Shown here: positions 1 through 5,725 of the stretch, piece after piece | Position numbering within the stretch: position 1 is the first letter of the stretch | Layout of the letters: each line of letters starts with the position of its first letter | Assembly (NCBI GenBank): GCA_964462535.1 | Contig: CAYWXV010000074.1 | Span: 1-11,342 of the forward strand | Reading direction: 5' to 3' | DNA from: CAYWXV01 sp964462535 | Lineage (GTDB): Bacteria > Bacteroidota > Ignavibacteria > OLB7 | DNA: 11,342 bases | Position numbers and translations under genes: made by a program | The notes under the pieces: model-generated | Told to the model about the DNA's origin: nothing | Databases searched by the model: none | What the model saw: only the letters and a program-made list of their open reading frames with translations

Positions 1-79
1 TTCATCCTTCATCCTTGCCCCCTACCCCTTCATCCACGACTCCTTCATCTCTCATTTTTCATATTTCATCTCTAGCGAA
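1..79. repeat. Degenerate TTCATCC short tandem/interspersed repeat
   Basis: The first 79 bases are strongly pyrimidine-rich on the plus strand and contain TTCATC five times (starting at 1, 8, 29, 44 and 65), two of them directly in tandem as TTCATCCTTCATCC. On the minus strand, the sense of nuoG, this reads as GATGAA/GGATGAA repeats starting just after the nuoG stop codon. No reading frame is evident. It is probably a decayed simple repeat in the spacer between nuoG and the next gene to the left. The full extent cannot be seen because the window begins inside it. Confidence 0.55.
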
Positions 80-1804
80 TCACCCCTCCACCAGCGCCTG
101 CGGGCGAAGTGAATGCGGTTTGTATGTCCAACCGTGAGGCGTTGGGCGATCGCCGCGACCGAGTTCCACGCCCCGGTATTCGTCCAGGGACTCGTAACTC
201 ATACCCTTGAACTGCGGGATCCGCTGCGTCATCTCCTCGAAGATGTCTTCAGCATATCGGAAGTCCCATTTTGCGGAGAGCTGCCGGGCGATCGCATTGA
301 GGGTCTGCCATGCGGGACGGCAATCGCGGCGGGCACCGTGCGTCCACCGGTCGTTCTCGGCCCCGAACTTGTCCAGGCGGGACATCTTCATTCCCATGAA
401 CCGCTGATTCTCGCGCGTAACCACCGCAGGAGAGACGTGCTGCACAAGCCCATCCGAATTGACAAAGGTCCCTTCCTTCTCAGCGTACGTCGACGTAGAG
501 AAGACCACGTGTGCAAGCTGGGTGATTGCCGTTGGGTTCCAGGCATGCACGACGAGCAGCGACAGCTTCTTAAGGGCGTCCGCGAACACGTCATCGACAG
601 TTATGTCCTGGTCCAGGACATACAGGGCCTTGATTTTCCCACTCTTCACCCCCTCGATGATGCCGCGGTAATCCAGCCCGGATGAGTCGGGTGCGATACC
701 GACCGCCCTGGCCCCCTTCATGTTGGCCGTTCGGTCCGCCGTACGGAGTTGGTCGTCGGCAAACGAGGGATCGTTGTGCTCTGCACAATCGATATTGTGC
801 GACCCCAGAACTTCGCGTCCCAGTCGCCCCAGCAGGTAGTTCTCCTCACACGTTCCCCGCGCTGAACCAATGAACGCCACCTCCCCAGCCTTGAATGATC
901 GAAGGCTCGTTGACACATGGGAGATTGCTTCCTCCCAGTCGACGGCGACCATCTCCCCATCCCTGCGGATCATCGGCTGGTCGATCCGGTTGTTGTTGAC
1001 CCAGGGGAATTCGCCGAGCCGACCCGCATCGCACATCCAGTATTCGTTCACCTTCATATTCGTCCGGGGTTCCATCCTGAGAATCTCGTTGTTCCGGACG
1101 CCGAGATGGACGTTGCAACCACGCGAACACCCAGGGCAGATAGACTCGTTGAAGGACATGTCCCATACGCGTGCCTTGAAGCGGAAGTCGCGCGAGGTTA
1201 GGGCACCGACTGGACATATGTCGATAACATTCATCGAGTAGTTGTTATCCAGCTCCGTCCCCGGGAACGTCTCGATTGTAACGTGGTCGCCCCGCTGCAC
1301 AAATGTGAGTGCCGGCTGGTGGGCGATTTCGTCGGAGAATCGGATGCAGCGAGAGCAGCTGATGCAGCGCTCCGCATCGAACATCACCTCTGGTCCCAGC
1401 GCGACGCGCTTCTCCTTGTGCTCCTTCATCTCGTCGAACCGGCTCTCCCCGCGACCATGCGCGTACGCGTAGTCCTGCAGCTTGCATTGACCGGCCTCGT
1501 CGCAGATGGGGCAATCGAGAGGGTGGTTGATGAGAAGGAACTCCATCACCGCTTCGCGTGCCTTGATCGATCGCTCGTTATGAACATGAACGACCTGTCC
1601 GTCCGCGACGAGCGTGGAGCACGCAATTGAGAGCTTGGGAATCTTCTCCACCTCAACGAGGCACATCCGGCAGTTGCCGGAGACCGAAAGAGCGGGGTGC
1701 CAGCAGAAGTGGGGGACGTCGATGCCGTTCTCAAGGGCGGCCTCGATCACCATTTTTCCCGACTCGCACTCGATCGTGCGGCCATCTATTGTAACTGTGG
1801 GCAT
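80..1804 (-). CDS. nuoG: NADH-quinone oxidoreductase (complex I) subunit G
   Basis: This is the 574-aa peripheral-arm subunit of complex I that carries electrons from the NADH-oxidising module towards quinone. The N-terminal ferredoxin-like domain has the [2Fe-2S] ligands C34, C45, C48 and C62. The next domain has the His/Cys [4Fe-4S] set H94, C98, C101 and C107. The third has C147, C150, C153 and C197. A further set, C223, C226, C230 and C258, has the spacing of the N7 cluster kept by the Thermus and E. coli enzymes. The C-terminal molybdopterin-oxidoreductase-like part (from about residue 270) has no molybdenum role here and is short, since many NuoG proteins are 680-900 aa. ATG at 1804 begins MPTVTIDGR, the expected ferredoxin-fold start. 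A Bacteroidota-type promoter lies 30 nt upstream, so transcription can begin at nuoG. nuoH/nuoI would be expected beyond the left edge but cannot be seen. Confidence 0.96.
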   Translation of the reverse strand: MPTVTIDGRTIECESGKMVIEAALENGIDVPHFCWHPALSVSGNCRMCLVEVEKIPKLSIACSTLVADGQVVHVHNERSIKAREAVMEFLLINHPLDCPICDEAGQCKLQDYAYAHGRGESRFDEMKEHKEKRVALGPEVMFDAERCISCSRCIRFSDEIAHQPALTFVQRGDHVTIETFPGTELDNNYSMNVIDICPVGALTSRDFRFKARVWDMSFNESICPGCSRGCNVHLGVRNNEILRMEPRTNMKVNEYWMCDAGRLGEFPWVNNNRIDQPMIRRDGEMVAVDWEEAISHVSTSLRSFKAGEVAFIGSARGTCEENYLLGRLGREVLGSHNIDCAEHNDPSFADDQLRTADRTANMKGARAVGIAPDSSGLDYRGIIEGVKSGKIKALYVLDQDITVDDVFADALKKLSLLVVHAWNPTAITQLAHVVFSTSTYAEKEGTFVNSDGLVQHVSPAVVTRENQRFMGMKMSRLDKFGAENDRWTHGARRDCRPAWQTLNAIARQLSAKWDFRYAEDIFEEMTQRIPQFKGMSYESLDEYRGVELGRGDRPTPHGWTYKPHSLRPQALVEG

Positions 1805-1834
1805 AGACTAATCAAGGATGGAAAACCGGGGGTG

Positions 1835-1842
1835 CAAAGGTA
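1835..1842 (-). promoter_or_regulatory. Bacteroidota-type -7 promoter element of nuoG
   Basis: On the minus strand the sequence reads TACCTTTGCACCC, containing TACCTTTG, an exact match to the Bacteroidota primary-sigma -7 consensus TAnnTTTG. It ends 30 nt before the nuoG ATG. Twelve of 13 bases match the element before the E1 gene (9274-9286). I see no convincing TTTG/TTG -33 element 19-21 bp upstream. No Shine-Dalgarno sequence lies between it and the start codon. Confidence 0.65.
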
Positions 1843-1990
1843 CGAATTAGAGTCGGTTGTCAGGTGCCGGGCGGCGGTTCCGAAACACCCGGACTCAGCC
1901 GGGCATTCCACTGGAAGCGTCGCGCGGAATGGGAGCGGGAGATCGGGCATCCCCGGGCCCTGGCAGACTGTTGATAACCACTCAGATCGC

Positions 1991-2112
1991 GAGGCTGTTC
2001 AAATCGCGCGAGGTCAGGGCGAGCGGCGACGAGCGAGCGGGGCGCACCGGAGGTACCCCAAAGTAAGTAGTGAGGAGCCCCATGCAGAGATCGCGCGTAT
2101 CTCAACAGCCTC
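1991..2112. repeat. 122-bp imperfect palindromic intergenic repeat, copy A
   Basis: The left arm (1991-2011, beginning GAGGCTGTTCAAATCG) and right arm (2091-2112, ending TCTCAACAGCCTC) are inverted copies. GAGGCTGTT pairs with AACAGCCTC and CGCGCGA with TCGCGCG, separated by a short mismatched stretch. A nested GGGGC (2039-2043) can pair with GCCCC (2077-2081), so the whole could fold as a long branched hairpin. The left arm's 21 bases recur exactly at 9074-9094, and AGAGATCGCGCG (2086-2097) recurs at 9125-9136, so this is a dispersed family and not a chance hairpin. It has no coding capacity and no visible target-site duplication. The right arm ends directly against the stop codon (2113-2115) of the upstream minus-strand gene, so it could also form a 3'-end hairpin for that transcript. 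Confidence 0.8.
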
Positions 2113-3093
2113 CTAGTCCCCGGACCGAACCCTGCGGTACAGCCACCAGCCGGCCGCGGCTGGCTTCAGCGTGATGAACTCGTGACGCGTCACCGGTGGC
2201 AGGTCGCCTGGGTCAGCGGCGTAGACATATCCGTACGAGCCCGGGCCGATAAGCCCCGCCACGAAGAAGATCGCCTTCGGAAACCGAACGTCCCGATCGA
2301 TCCTTTGCAGGCCGATCGATCGCTTCAGACGCTCCAACGCCTGCCGGTCCATCGAATAGAAGATCCGCTCGCCGTCACCTATATCGTCGTCCAGCTCGCG
2401 ATACTCCTCCATACGGGCAAAGTCGACTTCACGCATGACAAACGCCCTCCACTGTGTCCCCTTCCGTAGCGGTTCGAGAATCTTCTGGACATCCTTCATG
2501 TTCCGGCGGAGGAGCGTGCAAAGAGTGTCGTCGGTCATCAGCAGCCGCTCAAGATCTCCCTTGATCAAGCCGTACCCGGAAATACTGGTATCAAGACTGC
2601 TCAGCGTTGCGCGTATCTGCGCTCTGCTTGACGCGCTTGGGAATCGTCTCAATGCCTCAAGTCGCCACAGCGAGTCTCCGGCGCAGAAGAGGTACCAGTC
2701 CTCGGTCCCCACGGTCGTCGTTACCCGCACATACGCAACGGTTCGCCTGAGAGAATCGCGCTCGCCGACGTTGGGGATCTCCGGTATCGTATCGATCACG
2801 AATCGGGCGGTCCGGGGCACAAGTCCCTTGAAGCTCTCTGGATCGACCGAATTCATTTCTCCGCGCATCCTCGACGCAAACTCTTTCCGCTTCATGGAAT
2901 CGACCGTCGAGGCGGTCTCACTCAAGAAAATGTACACGAGCCCTCGCGGCGTCGCGCTGCGCGGAACGACTTGCGCGGACAACGGCATCTGAAGCGTGAG
3001 GAAGAGGAGAAGGACCCGGAGCACGAGATGAGGTATATGGATCGACGATGGGGGGAATTTCGACGGCGTCGATCTGATGACGCTGATGTCCAA
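2113..3093 (-). CDS. Hypothetical exported protein
   Basis: I do not recognise the family of this 326-aa protein. The listed start is TTG at 3093. A hydrophobic stretch (about residues 24-40, VLRVLLLFLTLQMPLSA) followed by QVVP looks like a type I signal peptide, so the mature protein is probably periplasmic or outer-membrane associated. A GTG at 3022-3024 would put this stretch right at the N-terminus (303 aa) and may be the true start; there is no ATG near the beginning. The rest is charged and mixed alpha/beta, with only two cysteines (in WYLFCAG and DTLCTLL), and no catalytic motif or repeat that I can name. It lies 41 bp downstream of pncA on the same strand with no promoter seen between them, so the two may be co-transcribed. 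The stop codon abuts the palindromic repeat. Confidence 0.75.
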   Translation of the reverse strand: MDISVIRSTPSKFPPSSIHIPHLVLRVLLLFLTLQMPLSAQVVPRSATPRGLVYIFLSETASTVDSMKRKEFASRMRGEMNSVDPESFKGLVPRTARFVIDTIPEIPNVGERDSLRRTVAYVRVTTTVGTEDWYLFCAGDSLWRLEALRRFPSASSRAQIRATLSSLDTSISGYGLIKGDLERLLMTDDTLCTLLRRNMKDVQKILEPLRKGTQWRAFVMREVDFARMEEYRELDDDIGDGERIFYSMDRQALERLKRSIGLQRIDRDVRFPKAIFFVAGLIGPGSYGYVYAADPGDLPPVTRHEFITLKPAAAGWWLYRRVRSGD

Positions 3094-3134
3094 TGAGAAT
3101 ACTTGGAGCGATGCGTTGCGTCGCTCGATTCGGA

Positions 3135-3833
3135 CTACATAACTATTGCGCCCGCCTCTTCAAGTTGCTGCATCACAGGCTGAGTCGGGCCGATGAATCG
3201 TGTAAGACTGGGAAGGTAGATTACCTCTAGCCCGGAATCGACACCATCGATGGCAGTGAAGAGGACGCAGAAGTCGCCTGCCAGACCAACGACGTAGACT
3301 CGCTCGACTCCTCTCGCCATCAACGCCTCTGCAAGACCGGTGGTCATGCCGTCGTTTTCACGGAAGGCACTGTAGCTGTCGGCATTCGGACGGGTCCCTT
3401 TGCGCAGAAGAAGTGTGGCCCGCCACGCTTCCAAACGTGGATCGAGGGCCTCGCCGCTAGTACCGATCACGCAATGATCCGGCCAAAGCTGTTGCAGTCC
3501 GCTGGGTACGGCCCGAAGATAGTCAACCAGTTCGTCACCGGTGAAGGCGGCCTGTTTGGAGATCTCAACCTCCCCCGCTTCGGCTTCGCGAAGCGTTACG
3601 GCGCTGAATGGCTCACGTCCCACATAGGAGCTGGCGAATGAGATGTGGCCGAGAGGATGATGATCCTGAGTAATGACGACAGTTGAGAACGTTTCAGCCA
3701 TCCGATTGATCGGTTCGACGACCGCATCCCCATCGGCAACCGCGAGCGCCCCTCCAGGTTGAAAGTCGAGCTGCTGGTCAATGATGATCAGAGCATCGCG
3801 ATCTCTTCGTATGTGCATTGCCATGTCTGCCAC
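3135..3833 (-). CDS. pncA: Nicotinamidase (isochorismatase-like cysteine hydrolase)
   Basis: It hydrolyses nicotinamide to nicotinate and ammonia in the cytoplasm, feeding NAD salvage. The catalytic triad is visible: D19 (IIIDQQLDF), K145 (LLRKGTRPNADSYSAF) and C189 (GLAGDFCV). The metal ligands D57, H59 and H63 lie in TQDHHPLGHISFASS, with the fourth, H120, in LWPDHCVIGTSG. This motif set is specific to nicotinamidases within the isochorismatase superfamily. At 232 aa it is slightly long: about 20 extra residues (around 70-105) separate the metal motif from WPDHC. Starts at GTG 3833, ATG 3824 and ATG 3818 are all possible; residues before the core strand (from about residue 11) are not informative and no Shine-Dalgarno sequence decides. 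TAGATTCG (minus strand, 3875-3868), one mismatch from TAnnTTTG, lies 34 nt before the GTG and is a weak promoter candidate. The gene diverges from ispD. Confidence 0.93.
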   Translation of the reverse strand: MADMAMHIRRDRDALIIIDQQLDFQPGGALAVADGDAVVEPINRMAETFSTVVITQDHHPLGHISFASSYVGREPFSAVTLREAEAGEVEISKQAAFTGDELVDYLRAVPSGLQQLWPDHCVIGTSGEALDPRLEAWRATLLLRKGTRPNADSYSAFRENDGMTTGLAEALMARGVERVYVVGLAGDFCVLFTAIDGVDSGLEVIYLPSLTRFIGPTQPVMQQLEEAGAIVM

Positions 3834-3921
3834 ATTCGTACGTGAACAACCGACTCCCGAGTGAACGCGAATCTACCCCCGAACGGAACGACGGCGTGTG
3901 AGAATCCGAATCGCCTCGGCC

Positions 3922-3929
3922 TATATTTG
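3922..3929 (+). promoter_or_regulatory. Bacteroidota-type -7 promoter element of ispD
   Basis: TATATTTG is an exact match to TAnnTTTG and ends 27 nt before the ispD ATG at 3957, a spacing like the other two elements in this window (30 and 34 nt). A -33 TTTG is not clear; only GTGTGAG around 3895-3901 lies near the right distance. The leader that follows is C-rich and has no Shine-Dalgarno sequence. Confidence 0.55.
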
Positions 3930-3956
3930 TCCGATCCCCTCCCCCACGCTTCACGT

Positions 3957-4631
3957 ATGAAATTTGCACTCATTGTTCCTGCCGCGGGTATCGGCGCGCG
4001 CTCTGGGCGTCCTCTACCAAAGCAGTACTCGCCTCTCGCTGGTCGGGACGTCCTCTATCATGCGGTCCGGCCATTCACGCAGGTTGGACGTTGTACCGAA
4101 ATCGTCGTCGCCGTGAACTCTGCGATGACCGATGTCGCACAACGGTCGCTCGAGGGGCTTTCGAACGTCCGAATGGTGAGCGGTGGAGGCGAACGGCAGG
4201 ATTCAATCTCCAACGCGCTGGACGCCCTCCAGAGTGACGCTCAGCTCGTGCTGGTTCATGACGCTGCCAGACCGTGCGTCACAACTTCCATCATCGAGCG
4301 CGTTCTGATTGAGGCCGAGCGGGTTGGAGCGGCGATCCCCGCTATTCCCGTGGCCGACACCATCAAACGAATCGATGAGTCGAACACGATTCTCGAGACT
4401 ATTGACAGGACATCGCTTCGCCGCGCGCAGACCCCGCAGGGATTTCGGCGCGAGGTGCTGGTTGAGGCATATGCATATGCGAGAGCAACCGGCATCGTGG
4501 CGACGGACGACGCATCCCTGGTTGAGGCCCTCGGGCATCCGGTATCTGTCGTCGCGGGTGACGAATCCAACATCAAGATCACCCGCGACATCGATTTCAT
4601 GATAGCCGAGCAGTTGCTGTCACGGCGGTAA
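3957..4631 (+). CDS. ispD: 2-C-methyl-D-erythritol 4-phosphate cytidylyltransferase
   Basis: It transfers CMP from CTP to MEP, giving CDP-methylerythritol, the third step of the non-mevalonate isoprenoid pathway, in the cytoplasm. The 224-aa length is normal. Visible motifs are the nucleotide-binding loop PAAGIGARSG...PKQY (R15 and K22 match the catalytic Arg/Lys of E. coli IspD), GGGERQDSISNAL (77-89), LVHDAARPCV (99-108), RAQTPQGF (156-163), ATDDASLVE (172-180) and GDESNIKITRDIDF (201-214). The frame is open 96 bases further upstream (to 3861), but the family begins at MKFALIVPAAG, so ATG 3957 is the start. It follows a TATATTTG promoter element and has no Shine-Dalgarno sequence. No ispF partner is adjacent. 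Confidence 0.96.
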   Translation: MKFALIVPAAGIGARSGRPLPKQYSPLAGRDVLYHAVRPFTQVGRCTEIVVAVNSAMTDVAQRSLEGLSNVRMVSGGGERQDSISNALDALQSDAQLVLVHDAARPCVTTSIIERVLIEAERVGAAIPAIPVADTIKRIDESNTILETIDRTSLRRAQTPQGFRREVLVEAYAYARATGIVATDDASLVEALGHPVSVVAGDESNIKITRDIDFMIAEQLLSRR

Positions 4632-4647
4632 CATCCGGTTGATACAG

Positions 4648-4700
4648 GGGCGAGTCCTGCTTCGCCCTCCGCCCCACGACGTTGGAGGCTCGACGTGGGG
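4648..4700 (+). terminator. Two adjacent hairpins 3' of ispD
   Basis: GGGCGA (4648-4653) can pair with TCGCCC (4662-4667), and CCCCACG (4672-4678) with CGTGGGG (4694-4700). The second stem can extend by two base pairs past one mismatch. They lie 16-69 nt after the ispD stop and before the next gene. Neither is followed by a T-tract, so they may only weaken read-through or stabilise the RNA. Terminator function is a guess. Confidence 0.3.
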
Positions 4701-4760
4701 GAAATCAGCGCGATCGAGAATCGACGCAGCAGGCCGCCAACGAACAGAGATCAACACGCC

Positions 4761-5570
4761 ATGATGATTCTCCACTACTTCATCTTCTCTCTTCTCCTGG
4801 GGTCGTTCCCGGGTGGTGGGGACATTGACGCCGATTTCCAGGGGAATATTTATGTCCTTGACAAGGGGACAAGAGTGCTGACCAAGTTCTCCCCGCAAGG
4901 GGACAAGCTGGCGGAAGTGCGAGACTACGTCGTGGATGAGCGATCATACCGCTTCGACGAACCGAGCGCCGTGGTCGCCCGCTCGGGAATCGATGTCTGG
5001 GTCGCAGACATGCGGAACCATCGCGTCCTGCGATTCGATCGGACACTCGAACTCGTTGGATCGCTGTACACACAGGACGACCCGGATGAGCGCCGACGGT
5101 TCGGTCTGCCTCGAGACCTGGCTGTGACCCGACAGGGCGATCTGCTCGTCGTCGATGGCGAGAATGCACGGGTGCTCCGGTTCGATCCCCTGGGGAGGGT
5201 CGTTCGTTCCTTTGGTGGTGCAACATCCGGTAAAGGGCACCTGACCTATCCAGTAAACGTGGAGGTCGACGACAAGGACAATGCGTACGTCCTGGACAAT
5301 GGCTCAATACTCCGCTACGATCCGTTCGGCTCCTTCACGGGCCGACTCAAACTCCCGATTGACGGACAGATCACAACATTCGCGATTGATGGGGACACAC
5401 TCGTCGTGTGCGACTCGAGCCTGGCCCTCGTCTACAGCCTGAACCCACTTCAGAACGTCGACGCCATTGAATGCGAGAACACCCCGCTCAAGATTCGACG
5501 GCTTGCCGGCGCGTACTACATGGTTGAGCAGAAGCGGGCCGGGCGGGTAATCGTAAAGGAGCACGAATAG
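4761..5570 (+). CDS. Exported NHL-repeat beta-propeller protein
   Basis: This 269-aa protein probably binds a ligand or partner outside the cytoplasm; no enzymatic function can be assigned. From ATG 4761 it begins MMILHYFIFSLLLGSFPGGG, a short hydrophobic signal sequence, followed by repeated blades with NHL-like strands: GNIYVLDKGTRVLTKFSPQG (28-47), DVWVADMRNHRVLRFD (78-93), GDLLVVDGENARVLRFDPLG (126-145), DNAYVLDNGSILRYDPFG (173-190) and DTLVVCDSSLALVYSLNP (212-229). The alternation of V.D....RVL.F with P..LAV matches NHL propellers, with about six blades. The frame is open from GTG 4695, which would place a charged 22-residue stretch before the signal sequence, so ATG 4761 is preferred. 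The gene is 129 bp downstream of ispD, and paired hairpins separate the two. Confidence 0.8.
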   Translation: MMILHYFIFSLLLGSFPGGGDIDADFQGNIYVLDKGTRVLTKFSPQGDKLAEVRDYVVDERSYRFDEPSAVVARSGIDVWVADMRNHRVLRFDRTLELVGSLYTQDDPDERRRFGLPRDLAVTRQGDLLVVDGENARVLRFDPLGRVVRSFGGATSGKGHLTYPVNVEVDDKDNAYVLDNGSILRYDPFGSFTGRLKLPIDGQITTFAIDGDTLVVCDSSLALVYSLNPLQNVDAIECENTPLKIRRLAGAYYMVEQKRAGRVIVKEHE

Positions 5571-5576
5571 TCGAGA

Positions 5577-5607
5577 GGGGCACGCGCCGAATAGTGGAAG
5601 GTGCCCC
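5577..5607 (+). terminator. Possible hairpin terminator after the NHL-repeat gene
   Basis: GGGGCAC (5577-5583) and GTGCCCC (5601-5607) form a perfect 7-bp GC-rich stem with a 17-nt loop, starting 6 nt after the stop codon at 5570. There is no T-run after it, so it is not a canonical intrinsic terminator. Confidence 0.35.
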
Positions 5608-5658
5608 CGATGCAAACAGGCAGTTCATCGCGATGCGAGGGGGGGACGCTGATCCTCA

Positions 5659-5675
5659 GCCGTCGCGCAGACGGC
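5659..5675 (+). other. Hairpin in the leader region of the kinase gene
   Basis: GCCGTC (5659-5664) pairs with GACGGC (5670-5675) around a GCGCA loop. An overlapping alternative pairs CGTCGC (5661-5666) with GCGACG (5674-5679). It lies about 50 nt before the likely start of the kinase gene. No TAnnTTTG promoter element was found in this 155-bp gap. A regulatory role is only possible. Confidence 0.3.
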
Positions 5676-5725
5676 GACGGTGTCCTGGCAACTGACTCGT
5701 ACGAACCAACAACCATGGGTCACTA

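Larger units (their letters stand above)
1805..2112. other. Intergenic region between nuoG and the exported-protein gene
   Basis: This 308-bp stretch contains the short nuoG leader and promoter (1805-1842), about 150 bp of GC-rich sequence with no recognised content (1843-1990; only a 6-bp stem, CATTCC at 1904-1909 with GGAATG at 1926-1931), and the long palindromic repeat (1991-2112). Reading frames cross it on both strands, but none has family-like protein sequence, so I regard it as non-coding. Confidence 0.6.

Noticed and set aside
870..1241. Plus-strand frames of 90-190 codons antisense to nuoG (also 113-685 and 1283-1630)
   Set aside because: They mirror the strongly conserved nuoG coding strand and show no independent motifs.
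1697..2116. 139-codon plus-strand frame across the nuoG 5' end, promoter and repeat A
   Set aside because: It overlaps nuoG antisense, crosses a palindromic repeat and has no family-like sequence; it is a GC-rich chance frame.
3861..3956. Upstream extension of the ispD frame (32 extra codons)
   Set aside because: IspD proteins start at the MKFALIVPAAG segment, the extension overlaps the promoter element at 3922-3929, and its residues do not resemble the family.
4695..4760. GTG-started extension of the NHL-repeat protein
   Set aside because: It would place a charged 22-residue tail before the signal sequence and starts inside the hairpin at 4672-4700; ATG 4761 gives a normal exported-protein start.
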